Of a stretch of 64,000 nucleotides of DNA, positions 41,046-49,828 are shown piece after piece. The notes beneath the pieces were generated by a model that was not told the origin of the DNA, did not search any database, and was given only the letters and a program-made list of their open reading frames with translations. This stretch comes from Rhodospirillales bacterium (GTDB taxonomy: Bacteria > Pseudomonadota > Alphaproteobacteria > Acetobacterales > Acetobacteraceae). Position numbers and translations under genes: made by a program. Each line of letters opens with the position of its first letter. Position 1 is the stretch's first letter. Where the stretch lies: contig JANYDF010000113.1 in assembly GCA_025359905.1 (NCBI GenBank), forward strand, positions 62,001-126,000, in the 5' to 3' direction.

Positions 41046-42781
41046 AACGCGCCCTGCTTGGCGTGCTGCTGCTGACGGGACCGGCGCACGCCGCCTCGCT
41101 GCCAGCCGTCGAGTCCGACGACTTCATGGTGGTTTCGGCGCATCGCCTCGCCAGCGAAGCCGGGGCGGAGATTTTGCGCGCCGGCGGCAACGCCATCGAT
41201 GCGGCGGTCGCCGTCGCCTATGCCGAAGCGGTGGTGAACCCGTGCTGCGGCAATATCGGCGGCGGCGGCTTCATGGTCGCGCATCTGGCCGATGGCGGCG
41301 ACGTGTTTCTGGATTTCCGCGAAACCGCGCCGGCCGCCGCCACGGCGGACATGTATCTGGACGCCAGCGGCAACGTCATTCCCAACGCCAGCCTGACCGG
41401 CTGGCGCGCGGTGGCGGTGCCCGGCACCGTGCTTGGGCTGGACACAGCACTGTCGCATTACGGCCACCTGCCGCGCGCGCAGGTGATGGCCCCGGCCATC
41501 CGCCTCGCCCGCGACGGGTTCGAACTGAACCGCGCCGACGCCGATATTCTGGACTATGGCCTGCCGCGCTTTCGCCAGCGCAGGCAGGACGCCGGCGTGT
41601 TCATGCACGACGACGGTTCGCGGATGCGCGCCGGTGAGCGGCTGGTGCAACCCGATTTGGCCACCACGCTGGCCGGAATCGCGGCGCAGGGCCCCGATGC
41701 GTTCTACCACGGCCGCATTCCCGACGCTGTCGAAGCCGCCGCCCGCGCCGAGGGCGGCATCATCACCGCCGCCGACTTCGCCGCCTACCGCGTCAACGAA
41801 GCCCAGCCGCTGACGTGCAGTTATCGCGGCTGGCAGATCATGTCGGCGCCGCCGCCATCGTCCGGCGGGGCCACGCTGTGCGAAATCCTCAACATCCTCA
41901 GCGGCTACGACCTGCACGGCATGGGTTTCCATTCCGCCGCCGAGGTGCATGTGCTGGCCGAGGCGATGCGCCACGCCTACGTGGACCGCAACAGCGGCCT
42001 GGGCGACCCGGCCTTTGTGCACAACCCGCTGGATCGCCTGCTGTCGCCGGACTACGCCGCCAAAATCCGCCAGCAGATCGGCCCGCGCGCCACGCCGAGC
42101 AAGGAGCTCGCCCCCGGCACGCCGCCGCACGAGCAGACTGAAACCACGCATCTGTCGGTGATCGACCGCGCCGGCAACGCCGTCGCGCTGACCTACACCA
42201 TCAACGGCGCGTTTGGCGCGGTGGCCATGGCACCCGGCACCGGGTTTCTGCTGAATGACGAGATGGACGATTTCACCATCAAGCCGGGCGAGGCCAACCT
42301 ATACGGCCTGGTGCAAGGCCGCGCCAACGCCATCGCCCCCGGCAAACGCCCGCTGAGCAGCATGGCGCCCACCATCGTCACCAAGGATGGCAACGTGGCG
42401 CTGGTGCTGGGTTCGCCCGGCGGCTCACGCATCATCACCATCACGCTGGAAGCGCTGGTGAACATGATCGACCACGGCATGACCCCGCAGGAATCCGTCG
42501 ATGCCCCGCGCCTGCACATGCAGTGGCAGCCGGACACGCTGTTCAATGAACCCTATGCATTGTCGCCCGACACGGCGGAGTTGCTGGCGATGATGGGCTA
42601 TTCGATCACCCCGCAAACCCCGTGGGGGGCGGTGGAAATGATCGCGGTAGGGCTGGAAAAGTCGCGCACCAAGGCGGCGTCGTCGGGCGGCGATTCGGCG
42701 AAGTCGGGCGGGATGTGGCCGGGGTGGTTTTACGGGTCGAATGACCCGAGGCGGCCGGCTGGGGCAGCGGTGGGGCGGTAG
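41042..42781 (+). CDS. ggt: Gamma-glutamyltransferase, exported
   Basis: 579 residues from a likely CTG start at 41042 that overlaps the upstream stop (CTGA). A signal peptide LKRALLGVLLLTGPAHA would then cover about 1-17; no in-frame ATG or better GTG fits. AGGTG lies just upstream. The body is a GGT precursor: SAHRLASEAGAEILRAGGNAIDAAVA, NIGGGGFMV, the autocleavage threonine in ETTHLSV (about T368) and the C-terminal GSPGGSRIITITLEALVNMIDHGM. GGT acts in the periplasm on glutathione and gamma-glutamyl amides. The 3' end runs into a REP-like palindrome. Confidence 0.92.
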   Translation: MKRALLGVLLLTGPAHAASLPAVESDDFMVVSAHRLASEAGAEILRAGGNAIDAAVAVAYAEAVVNPCCGNIGGGGFMVAHLADGGDVFLDFRETAPAAATADMYLDASGNVIPNASLTGWRAVAVPGTVLGLDTALSHYGHLPRAQVMAPAIRLARDGFELNRADADILDYGLPRFRQRRQDAGVFMHDDGSRMRAGERLVQPDLATTLAGIAAQGPDAFYHGRIPDAVEAAARAEGGIITAADFAAYRVNEAQPLTCSYRGWQIMSAPPPSSGGATLCEILNILSGYDLHGMGFHSAAEVHVLAEAMRHAYVDRNSGLGDPAFVHNPLDRLLSPDYAAKIRQQIGPRATPSKELAPGTPPHEQTETTHLSVIDRAGNAVALTYTINGAFGAVAMAPGTGFLLNDEMDDFTIKPGEANLYGLVQGRANAIAPGKRPLSSMAPTIVTKDGNVALVLGSPGGSRIITITLEALVNMIDHGMTPQESVDAPRLHMQWQPDTLFNEPYALSPDTAELLAMMGYSITPQTPWGAVEMIAVGLEKSRTKAASSGGDSAKSGGMWPGWFYGSNDPRRPAGAAVGR

Positions 42782-42833
42782 GCTGGGTGAAATCCATCGC
42801 TTGCACCAATAGCGCTGGGTTTCACCCATCCTA
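42779..42833. repeat. REP-like extragenic palindrome after ggt
   Basis: TAGGCTGGGTGAAA (42779-42792) and TTTCACCCATCCTA (42820-42833) form a 14-base inverted repeat with one mismatch. The arm type (TGGGTTTCACCCA) is a widespread proteobacterial repeat family. It may act as a transcript end or protect mRNA; other copies must be sought in the full genome. Confidence 0.65.
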
Positions 42834-42926
42834 CCCGCCACTGAGAATGACACTGGAAACGCCGATCCGTCATGGCCGGGTTGCGCCCCACAGGCGCTAA
42901 GAAAGTACTTCAAGCCGTGTTTTTGT

Positions 42927-42955
42927 CCCTCTCCCCCCAAGCGGGGCGGAGAGGG
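42927..42955. repeat. CCCTCTCC palindrome
   Basis: CCCTCTCC (42927-42934) pairs with GGAGAGGG (42948-42955), with inner CCCC/GGGG continuing the stem. It belongs to a common GC-rich palindromic repeat type. It lies between ggt and the small membrane protein gene. Confidence 0.6.
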
Positions 42956-43052
42956 AACGTTATTGCTCTCATCTCAGCGCCCCCGGTGAAGAAAGGTTTC
43001 GCCGCCCGTAAATCGCTGATCGGAATGCGTTATTACGCCGCGTCCCGGATCA

Positions 43053-43262
43053 TCATGCAGCCTCCGCCCTCTGGCCCCACCGCGCCCACCAAAGCATCCC
43101 CAACCGTCGCCCGCGCTGTTCCACCAGCCACCACGACAGCGCGAACACCGCGATCAGCAGCGCGAAGGCCGGGCCACAGCCCGATTCGACGCACCATTTC
43201 GCCTCGGCGGGGCCAAGCCCCAGACGTTGCGCATCGGCCCCGAGCGGCCACGCCTGCCCCAT
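43053..43262 (-). CDS. Small hypothetical membrane protein coupled to folD
   Basis: 69 residues with one strong membrane helix (PAFALLIAVFALSWWLV, about 32-48) and an Arg-rich C-terminal side. The ATG at 43262 overlaps the folD stop by one base (TGATG), so it is translationally coupled. GGAGG sits just ahead. I do not recognise a family. Orientation and coupling support a real gene rather than a chance frame. Confidence 0.6.
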   Translation of the reverse strand: MGQAWPLGADAQRLGLGPAEAKWCVESGCGPAFALLIAVFALSWWLVEQRGRRLGMLWWARWGQRAEAA

Positions 43263-44107
43263 CACCTCCGCCGCGCCTCGGCGGCCAGCAGCGTGTTTTC
43301 CAGCAAGCACGCAATGGTCATCGGCCCGACGCCGCCGGGCACCGGGGTGATTGCCCCCGCCACGGCGGCGCATTCGTCGTACGCCACGTCGCCCACCAGG
43401 CGGCCGTCCGGCAGCCGGTTGATGCCGACATCGATCACCACTGCACCGGGGGCTACCCAATCGGCGCGCACCATCTCGGCACGGCCGACGGCGGCCACCA
43501 GAATCTCGGCGCGGCGGCACTCGGCGGGCAGGTCACGGGTGCGGGAATGCGCGATGGTCACGGTGGCGTCGGCGGCGGTCAGCAATGCTGCCATCGGTTT
43601 GCCGACGATGGCGCTGCGGCCCAGCACCAGCGCGCGCGCGCCGCGCAAATTCACCCCGGTGGCGGCGAGCAGCTTCATCACCCCCAGCGGGGTGCAGGGC
43701 ACCAGTGTCGGGCGGCCTTCGTGCAGGCGGCCGACATTGACCGGGTGGAAGCCGTCCACGTCCTTGGCCGGGTCGATGGCTTCCAGCACCGGGCGGCTTT
43801 CGATGTGCGCGGGCAGCGGCAACTGCACCAGAATGCCGTCCACGCTGTCATCGGCGTTCAGCCCGTGCACCACGGCGAGCAATTCGGGCTGGGTGGTGGT
43901 GGCGGGCAGCCGGATGGTGCGCGCGGCGATGCCGGCGGCATTGGCGGCGCGGTCCTTGCTGCGAACATAGACGCTGCTGGCCGGGTCCTCGCCGACCAGC
44001 ACCACCGCGAGGCCGGGCTTGTAAGACAGTTGCGCGGTGCGCGCGGCCACGCTGTCGCGCAGGTCGGCCGCGACCTGCTTGCCGTCGATGATGCGGGCTT
44101 GGGTCAT
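43262..44107 (-). CDS. folD: Bifunctional methylene-tetrahydrofolate dehydrogenase/cyclohydrolase
   Basis: 281 residues. [14 protein letters not shown] carries the catalytic Lys, [28 protein letters not shown] is the FolD signature, and [13 protein letters not shown] and [15 protein letters not shown] (C-terminal) complete the family set. It interconverts 5,10-methylene-THF and 10-formyl-THF in the cytosol. The ATG at 44107 overlaps the yggU stop (ATGA); the longer frame would run through that gene. Operon yggT-yggU-folD-small membrane protein. Confidence 0.97.
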   Translation of the reverse strand: MTQARIIDGKQVAADLRDSVAARTAQLSYKPGLAVVLVGEDPASSVYVRSKDRAANAAGIAARTIRLPATTTQPELLAVVHGLNADDSVDGILVQLPLPAHIESRPVLEAIDPAKDVDGFHPVNVGRLHEGRPTLVPCTPLGVMKLLAATGVNLRGARALVLGRSAIVGKPMAALLTAADATVTIAHSRTRDLPAECRRAEILVAAVGRAEMVRADWVAPGAVVIDVGINRLPDGRLVGDVAYDECAAVAGAITPVPGGVGPMTIACLLENTLLAAEARRR

Positions 44108-44403
44108 AGGGTCTCCAGCAATGCAGTCAGATGGGCCGGGTCGCCTTCGACCCGCAGGGTCTTTTCCCGGCTGGTGGCGCCGGATGTCACCGCCACCGCC
44201 GAGCTCGGCACATTCAGCGCCTCGGCCAGCGTGGCGCAAGCGGCGCGGTTGGCGCGGCCATCCTCGGCGGCTTCGGTCACGCCGATGCGCAGGCGCTCGC
44301 CGTCCACCGCCGGGGCGCGGCCTTGCAGGCCGGGGCGGCGGGATTTTGGCTGCACTTTCACCGCCACCAGCACGGCACCGGTGGCAGTGCGCCAAAACGC
44401 CAT
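44104..44403 (-). CDS. DUF167 family protein (YggU-like)
   Basis: 99 residues with [68 protein letters not shown], the DUF167 (YggU) signature. Function unknown. The stop overlaps folD, and the start touches the end of the YggT gene (44403), forming a tight operon. Confidence 0.9.
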   Translation of the reverse strand: MAFWRTATGAVLVAVKVQPKSRRPGLQGRAPAVDGERLRIGVTEAAEDGRANRAACATLAEALNVPSSAVAVTSGATSREKTLRVEGDPAHLTALLETL

Positions 44404-44720
44404 CAGATCAGCAGGCCAGACAGTGAACCGGTCACGATGGCGATATAGATCCGCTCCAGCAGACCCTGCGCGACATACAGGATCAACAGCAGCGCGATCG
44501 GGCTGATGTCGAGGTTGCCAAAGCTGGGCAGCGCGTTGCGGATCGGGCGCAGGGCGGGTTCGGTGATGCGGAACAGGAAGTCGCCGATCATCCAGACGAA
44601 CCGGTTGCGCGTGTCGAGCACGCCGAACGACACCAGCATGCTGAACAGTGCCGCCAGGATCACCACCCAGCGGTACAGACTCAGCAATTCCTCGGCGAGA
44701 TTGAACAGAATGGTGAGCAC
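44403..44720 (-). CDS. YggT family membrane protein
   Basis: 105 residues with two hydrophobic regions (about 18-34 and 74-100) around [44 protein letters not shown], the YggT signature. Roles proposed for the family are in osmotic stress or cell-division-related membrane upkeep; not resolved. First gene of the operon that leads to folD. Confidence 0.92.
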   Translation of the reverse strand: MLTILFNLAEELLSLYRWVVILAALFSMLVSFGVLDTRNRFVWMIGDFLFRITEPALRPIRNALPSFGNLDISPIALLLILYVAQGLLERIYIAIVTGSLSGLLI

Positions 44721-44854
44721 GCGATGCTCCTTCGGGGGCGCCGGACCCTAGCGGCGGGCCATTCCGTCCGCAACCGGCAAGGGGATATTTGACCGCCCGG
44801 CGGGCGCGGGCCAAGCTTGCCGCCAGGGAAACGCAACCATCACGCGAGGCAAAT

Positions 44855-45709
44855 ATGCCGCAAAGCTTGCGCGTCTATCAATCGATGTGGGCCATGGAGC
44901 GCCGCCGCCCGGATGGGCAGGAATGGACGCTGGACCAGAAGCTGGCGATGATCCGCGACGCCGGGTTCGACGGCGCCGGGGTGCGGTTTCTCGACCGCGA
45001 CTACATCCGCGACGTCACTGGCTTCCTGCGCGCCCACGGCATGACATGGCAAGCACAGTGCTACCCGAAATCGGTCGATGACCTGAAGCCGGTGCTGGAT
45101 TTCGTGGCGGAATTCGGCGCCGACCACGTCAATTTGCAGCCGGACGTGCGGCCGCACGCGCTGGAGGATTGCATTCCGCTGATCGAAGGCTGGCGGCGTC
45201 TGGCGCGTGAGGCCGGGGTGGCGGTGCATATCGAAACCCACCGCGACCGCATGACCACCGATCTGTTCTTCACGCTGCGGCTGTTGGATTGCTTCCCCGA
45301 TCTGCGGCTGACCGCCGACATCTCGCACTACGTGGTCGGCCGCGAATTCGCCTGGCCGATCCCGCCCGAGGCGCACGCGATGATCCATCGCGTCATGGAT
45401 CACGCCTGGGGCATCCACGGACGGGTGGCCAGCCGCGAGCAGATTCAAATCCAAACCGGCTTCGCCCATCTGCGCCACTGGGTCGATCTGGCCTATGGCT
45501 GGTGGGACTACGCCATCCGCTCCTGGCGCAAGCGGGCACCGGAGGATGCGGTGCTGACGTTTCTGACCGAACTCGGCCCGCCGGAATACGCCATCACCGG
45601 CGCGGACGGCTACGAGTTGTCCGACCGCTGGGCGGAGGCGCTGGCGATGAAGGACGCAATCCGCGCCATGTGGGCGCGGATTGCGGCCGAAGCTCAGCCC
45701 GCCGGGTAA
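44855..45709 (+). CDS. Sugar phosphate isomerase/epimerase-like TIM-barrel protein
   Basis: 284 residues of the AP-endonuclease/xylose-isomerase-like barrel. Seen: MIRDAGFDGAGVRF, MTWQAQCYP, DHVNLQPDVRP, VAVHIETHRDRMTTD (metal ligand Glu-His), LRLTADISHYVVG and IHGRVASREQIQI. Metal residues at strand ends look intact. The ATG at 44855 is preceded by GAGGC; the longer frame from 44789 begins in non-conserved Arg-rich sequence. Substrate unknown, and the neighbours do not help. It converges with the MBL hydrolase gene and overlaps it by 16 bases. Confidence 0.82.
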   Translation: MPQSLRVYQSMWAMERRRPDGQEWTLDQKLAMIRDAGFDGAGVRFLDRDYIRDVTGFLRAHGMTWQAQCYPKSVDDLKPVLDFVAEFGADHVNLQPDVRPHALEDCIPLIEGWRRLAREAGVAVHIETHRDRMTTDLFFTLRLLDCFPDLRLTADISHYVVGREFAWPIPPEAHAMIHRVMDHAWGIHGRVASREQIQIQTGFAHLRHWVDLAYGWWDYAIRSWRKRAPEDAVLTFLTELGPPEYAITGADGYELSDRWAEALAMKDAIRAMWARIAAEAQPAG

Positions 45710-46581
45710 AGCCCGGTGGCGGCCGGGGCCCACACCTGCGGCTCGAATGCGTACGCCGCGCCGCTGCGGCGAACGTGGCCGAAGGTCGGGAAGTCCAGAT
45801 GCATCCCGGCCAGCAGCAGCCGGTCGCTGGCCACCATGTCCAGCGCGCGGGCGCGGCTGGCGCGGCCCAGATCGGCGTCGATATCGAACGCCATCGCCGC
45901 TTCCGGGCGGGCGAACTGGATGCCGGGCAGATGCACCACGTCGCCCCAGATCAGCAGCGAGGCGTCGCCGGAAGCGATCATGTAGCCGGTGTGGTCGGGC
46001 GTGTGGCCGGGCAGATGCTTGGCCGTCACGCCGGGCAGCACGTCTTGGCCGTCATGGATCAGCCGCAACCGCTCACTGTACGGGGCCAGCGAACGCTGGG
46101 CGATGCCGAAGTATTCCTGCGCCGATTCCGGGGCCTGCGCCTGCACGTCCTTGTTCAGCCAGAACCCGGTCTCGGCGGCGTTGATGACGATCTCGGCGTT
46201 CGGATAGCGCGCGCCGCCCTCGGCGTTCAGCAGGCCGTGCACGTGATCGACATGCGCGTGCGTCACCAGCACGGTGTCGATCGATTCGGGCGCGATGCCG
46301 AGTGCGGCCAGCCGCTCACCCGCATGGCCCAGCACATGGCCGAACGCCCCGCCGGCCCCGGCATCGACCAGCACGCGCTTGCCGCCGGTTTGCAGCAGGA
46401 AGCAACTGACGGTGATGCGCGGCGGCAGCACGCGGAAACTGTCGCGCAGCAGGGCCTCGCCCTCGGCGGCCGGGATGCCGTTCACCCAGGCGATGTCGGC
46501 ATCGAACTGGCCGTCGTTCAGCGCGGTCACGGCGACGTCGCCGATCTGGACGTGATGCAAACCGGAATTGATATGCGGCAT
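45694..46581 (-). CDS. MBL-fold metallo-hydrolase
   Basis: 295 residues. HAHVDH at 108-113, PGHTPDH (about 200), and GDVVH downstream form the zinc site. The group resembles metallo-hydrolases near quorum-lactonases of the AttM/AhlD type, but no specific substrate residues are visible. I prefer the ATG at 46581 because GGGGGA lies ahead of it; an ATG six codons upstream (46599) has no ribosome site. Confidence 0.85.
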   Translation of the reverse strand: MPHINSGLHHVQIGDVAVTALNDGQFDADIAWVNGIPAAEGEALLRDSFRVLPPRITVSCFLLQTGGKRVLVDAGAGGAFGHVLGHAGERLAALGIAPESIDTVLVTHAHVDHVHGLLNAEGGARYPNAEIVINAAETGFWLNKDVQAQAPESAQEYFGIAQRSLAPYSERLRLIHDGQDVLPGVTAKHLPGHTPDHTGYMIASGDASLLIWGDVVHLPGIQFARPEAAMAFDIDADLGRASRARALDMVASDRLLLAGMHLDFPTFGHVRRSGAAYAFEPQVWAPAATGLYPAG

Positions 46582-46629
46582 GATTTTGGTTTCCCCCATC
46601 GGTGGCGTGACTACCGCGTTATGTGCGTT

Positions 46630-47421
46630 TCATTCGGCCTCCGGCAAGGCCGCTTTGCCCGGCGCGCGCGACAGCAGGCGGCCGGACAGGCGCGGCGGCA
46701 GCAGCCCGCCGATGCGCGCGGCGGCGGCGACCCACCAGGGAAACGCCACGCGAGTCCGCCCGGCTTGGATGCCGCGCTGGATAATCGCGGCGGCACGCTC
46801 GGGCTCCATCAGGCCGGGCATCGGGAATTTATTCTCCGCCGTCATCGCGGTGCGGATGTAGCCGGGGCAGACGCTGGTCAGGATCACGCCCTGCTTGCGC
46901 GCCGGGGTGGCGGTGGCGACCGTCCACGCATCCAGCGCCGCCTTGGCCGCGCAGTAGGTCGGGGCACCGGGCGCGGGTAGGAAAGCGGCGAGCGAGGCCA
47001 CCAGCGCGATGCGGCCGCGCACACCGTCCGGCCCCGGCGCTTGGCGGCGCATCAGGCCGAGCGCCGGCAAGGCGGTGTTCAGCGCGCCATCGAGATTGGC
47101 CGCGAACAGTTCGCGCACCTGGGCGGCGGTTTCCGGCACGCCGTCCGGTATGCCCGCCCCGGCCCCGGCATTGGCGATCACCAGATCGAGGTGCCCGGCG
47201 GCCCCCACCCACGCCGCCTGCCCCGCCGCGTCGCGCACGTCGCCCATATGGACCGTCACGCTGGCGCCTTTGGCGCGGCAGGCATCCGCCGCCGCCGCCA
47301 GCCGGGCGGCGTGGCGCCCGCCCAGATGCAGCGTGACGCCGGGGGCGGCGTAGGCTTCGGCCAGCGCGCGGCCGATGCCGCTGGAGGCGCCGGTGATCAG
47401 GACTGCTGCGAGTTTGGTCAT
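46630..47421 (-). CDS. SDR family NAD(P)-dependent oxidoreductase
   Basis: 263 residues. TGASSGIG at 10-17, NAG (84-86), and active-site YCAAK with upstream Ser (VASLAAF). The C-terminal half is hydrophobic and Arg-rich (WWVAAAARIGGLLPPRLSGRLL), which is frequent in SDRs of the DltE/YqjQ type that act on membrane-lipid or ketone substrates. Start ATG at 47421; the open frame upstream runs antisense to the yicC gene and is not coding. It is divergent from yicC. Confidence 0.87.
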   Translation of the reverse strand: MTKLAAVLITGASSGIGRALAEAYAAPGVTLHLGGRHAARLAAAADACRAKGASVTVHMGDVRDAAGQAAWVGAAGHLDLVIANAGAGAGIPDGVPETAAQVRELFAANLDGALNTALPALGLMRRQAPGPDGVRGRIALVASLAAFLPAPGAPTYCAAKAALDAWTVATATPARKQGVILTSVCPGYIRTAMTAENKFPMPGLMEPERAAAIIQRGIQAGRTRVAFPWWVAAAARIGGLLPPRLSGRLLSRAPGKAALPEAE

Positions 47422-47476
47422 GTTCCTGGATGCGCGTGGGGCTGCTAGAAAGCGGCACGCTTCGACAGGATGCAAG

Positions 47477-48370
47477 ATGGCCGCGCCCCTCGCTTCAATG
47501 ACAGGCTTTGCCCGCAGCGCCGGAACCGCAGGCGGTTTGAGCTGGGCGTGGGAACTGCGCAGCGTCAACGGACGCGGCCTGGATGTGCGGCTGCGGCTGC
47601 CCTCCGGGTTCGACGCGCTGGAGCCAGGGCTGCGCGAAGCGGCGGGCAAGGCGCTGAAGCGCGGCAATGTCACCGCCAACCTGACCGTGGCGCGGCAGGA
47701 CGCACCGAAACTGACACCGGATGCTGCCGCACTGGAGCAGGTGCTGACCCTGGCGCTGACCCTGGCGGCGCGCATTCCGGGTGCCGCGCCGCCGCGCGCC
47801 GAGGCGTTGCTGGCGCTGCCCGGCGTGCTGCGCCCGGCCGCCGCCGTGGAGGATGAAGCCACCGGCGAGGCACAGGCCGCTGCGGTGCGCGCTGGGTTCG
47901 CCGAGGCGCTGGCTGGCTTGGTCGGGTCGCGCAACGGCGAAGGCGCCCGGCTGCTGGCGATGCTGACCGGCCAGCTTGACGAGGTTGCGGCGCTGCGCGC
48001 CCAAGCCGTGGACGAAGCCGCCGACCAGCCCGCCGCGCAGCGGGCGCGGATGCTGGACGCGGTGCGCGGCCTGCTCGGCGAGGTGCCAAGCCTGCCGGAA
48101 GACCGCATCGCCCAAGAAGTCGCCATCCTAGCCAGCCGCTCGGACGTGCGCGAGGAACTCGACCGGCTGCACAGCCACATCGAAGCGGCGCGCGCGCTGC
48201 TGGCCGAGGCGGCTTCGGTGGGGCGGCGATTCGATTTTCTGGTGCAGGAATTCAACCGCGAGGCCAACACGCTGTGCAGCAAATCGGCCAGCGTGGCGCT
48301 GACCGCCACCGGACTGAAGCTGAAAGCGGCGATTGAGCAGTTGCGCGAGCAGGTGGCCAATATCGAATGA
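47477..48370 (+). CDS. YicC/YloC family endoribonuclease
   Basis: 297 residues: SMTGFARSAGTAGG at the start, SVNGRGLDVRLRLP, then a long helical middle and the C-terminal DFLVQEFNREANTLCSKSASVALTATGLKLKAAIEQLREQVANIE that is diagnostic. Members are RNases that act on small RNA or mRNA. ATG at 47477; the frame continues upstream without support. It overlaps gmk by four bases (ATGA), the common yicC-gmk pair. Confidence 0.93.
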   Translation: MAAPLASMTGFARSAGTAGGLSWAWELRSVNGRGLDVRLRLPSGFDALEPGLREAAGKALKRGNVTANLTVARQDAPKLTPDAAALEQVLTLALTLAARIPGAAPPRAEALLALPGVLRPAAAVEDEATGEAQAAAVRAGFAEALAGLVGSRNGEGARLLAMLTGQLDEVAALRAQAVDEAADQPAAQRARMLDAVRGLLGEVPSLPEDRIAQEVAILASRSDVREELDRLHSHIEAARALLAEAASVGRRFDFLVQEFNREANTLCSKSASVALTATGLKLKAAIEQLREQVANIE

Positions 48371-48993
48371 CGATGCAGCGGCGCGGTGTGTGTTTTGTGC
48401 TGGCGGCGCCGTCCGGGGCGGGCAAGTCGTCGATCTCGCGCGCCTTGCTGGCGGCCGAGCCGGATCTGGCGCTGTCGGTCAGCGTGACCACCCGCGCCCC
48501 CCGCCCCGGCGAGCAGCACGGCGTGCATTACTTGTACCATTCGAGCGAGGAATTCGACGCCATGGCGGCGGCGGGCGACTTGCTGGAATGGGCGCGGGTG
48601 TTCGGACGCGGCTACGGCACCCCGCGCGCGCCAGTGGAACAGGCGCTGGCCGCCGGGCGCGACGTGATGTTCGACATCGACTGGCAAGGCTACCGGCAAG
48701 TGCGTGCCGCGCTGCCGGACGACACCGTTGGGCTGTTCATCCTGCCGCCGTCGCTGGACGAACTGGCCGCCCGGCTGCGCGGCCGGGGCAGCGACAGCGA
48801 GACGGAAATCGCCCGCCGGATGGCCGCCGCGCATGACGAAATGAGCCACGCAGGCGAATTCGACTACGTGCTGGTGAACCGAACCTTCGAGACCGCCGTG
48901 GCTGAAACCCGCGCCGTGCTGCACGCGGCGCGATTGCGCACGCGGCGGCTGACGGGGTTGGACGGGTTTCTCGCCAGCATGGCCATCGGCTAA
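48367..48993 (+). CDS. gmk: Guanylate kinase
   Basis: 208 residues. P-loop APSGAGKSS at 14-22, GMP-binding SVSVTTRAPRPGEQHGVHY and FDIDWQGYRQV. It phosphorylates GMP to GDP. The start overlaps yicC (ATGA) and the stop overlaps the convergent rsmA stop by four bases. Confidence 0.97.
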   Translation: MTMQRRGVCFVLAAPSGAGKSSISRALLAAEPDLALSVSVTTRAPRPGEQHGVHYLYHSSEEFDAMAAAGDLLEWARVFGRGYGTPRAPVEQALAAGRDVMFDIDWQGYRQVRAALPDDTVGLFILPPSLDELAARLRGRGSDSETEIARRMAAAHDEMSHAGEFDYVLVNRTFETAVAETRAVLHAARLRTRRLTGLDGFLASMAIG

Positions 48994-49814
48994 CCGCCGT
49001 GCAGCAGCCGCGCCAAACGGTCGAATTCCGCGACACTTAGCGTTTCGGCGCGGCGTTCCGGGGCGATCCCGGCGCGCTCCAACAGCGCCTCGCCACCGAG
49101 CGGCTTGAGCGAGCCGCGCAGCATTTTGCGGCGCTGGCCGAACGCGGCGGCGGTCAACCGCTCCATGGTCTTGAACAAGCCGGGGTCCGGCTGCTCCGGG
49201 CGCGGGGTCAGCACCACCACGGCGGACCAGACCTTCGGCGGCGGCACGAACGCGGCCGGCGGAATGCGCATGCGGAACTCGGCAGTGCAAATCCACTGCG
49301 CCAGCACGCCAAGGCGGCCATACGCCTCAGTATCCGGGGCAGCACATATGCGGTCGCCGACTTCCTCCTGGAACATCAGCGTGAACCGTTCCCACTGCGC
49401 CGCCTGCCGCAGCCAGCCGACCAGCAGCGGCGAGGCGATGTTGTACGGCAGGTTGGCGACGATCTGCCGGGGTGCCGGGACCAGCGTGGTCAAATCGAGC
49501 GCCAGCGCGTCGCCCGCCACCACGCCCAGCCGCGCATCAAGCGCGGACAATTCGCCGATGGCCTCGATGGCGCGCGGGTCGACCTCCACCGCCGCGATGC
49601 TGGCAGCATCGGTATCCAACAGCGCCCGGGTCAGGCCACCGGGGCCTGGGCCGACTTCCACCACGTGGCGGCCGGTAAGCTCGCCCGGCTGGCGCACGAT
49701 GCGGGCCACCAGATTGGCGTCGAGCAGGAAGTGCTGGCCCAGCTTGCGCCGTGCGTCCAAGCCGTGCCGCGCGATCACCTCGCGCAGCGGCGGCAGCGTG
49801 GCGGACAGCGCCAT
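48990..49814 (-). CDS. rsmA: 16S rRNA dimethyladenosine transferase (KsgA/RsmA)
   Basis: 274 residues. KLGQHFLLD, SAM motif VVEVGPGPGGLTRALL (51-66), NLPYNIASPLL (121-131) and the Pro-rich PPAAFVPPPKVWSAVV. It dimethylates A1518/A1519 of 16S rRNA. It follows surA directly in the LPS-export operon, where pdxA usually stands between them. Confidence 0.96.
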   Translation of the reverse strand: MALSATLPPLREVIARHGLDARRKLGQHFLLDANLVARIVRQPGELTGRHVVEVGPGPGGLTRALLDTDAASIAAVEVDPRAIEAIGELSALDARLGVVAGDALALDLTTLVPAPRQIVANLPYNIASPLLVGWLRQAAQWERFTLMFQEEVGDRICAAPDTEAYGRLGVLAQWICTAEFRMRIPPAAFVPPPKVWSAVVVLTPRPEQPDPGLFKTMERLTAAAFGQRRKMLRGSLKPLGGEALLERAGIAPERRAETLSVAEFDRLARLLHGG

Positions 49815-49828
49815 CGTGCTGGCCCGGT

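Noticed and set aside
46630-49296. An 888-codon minus-strand frame
   Set aside because: Only its last 263 codons are the SDR gene; the rest is antisense of yicC and gmk.
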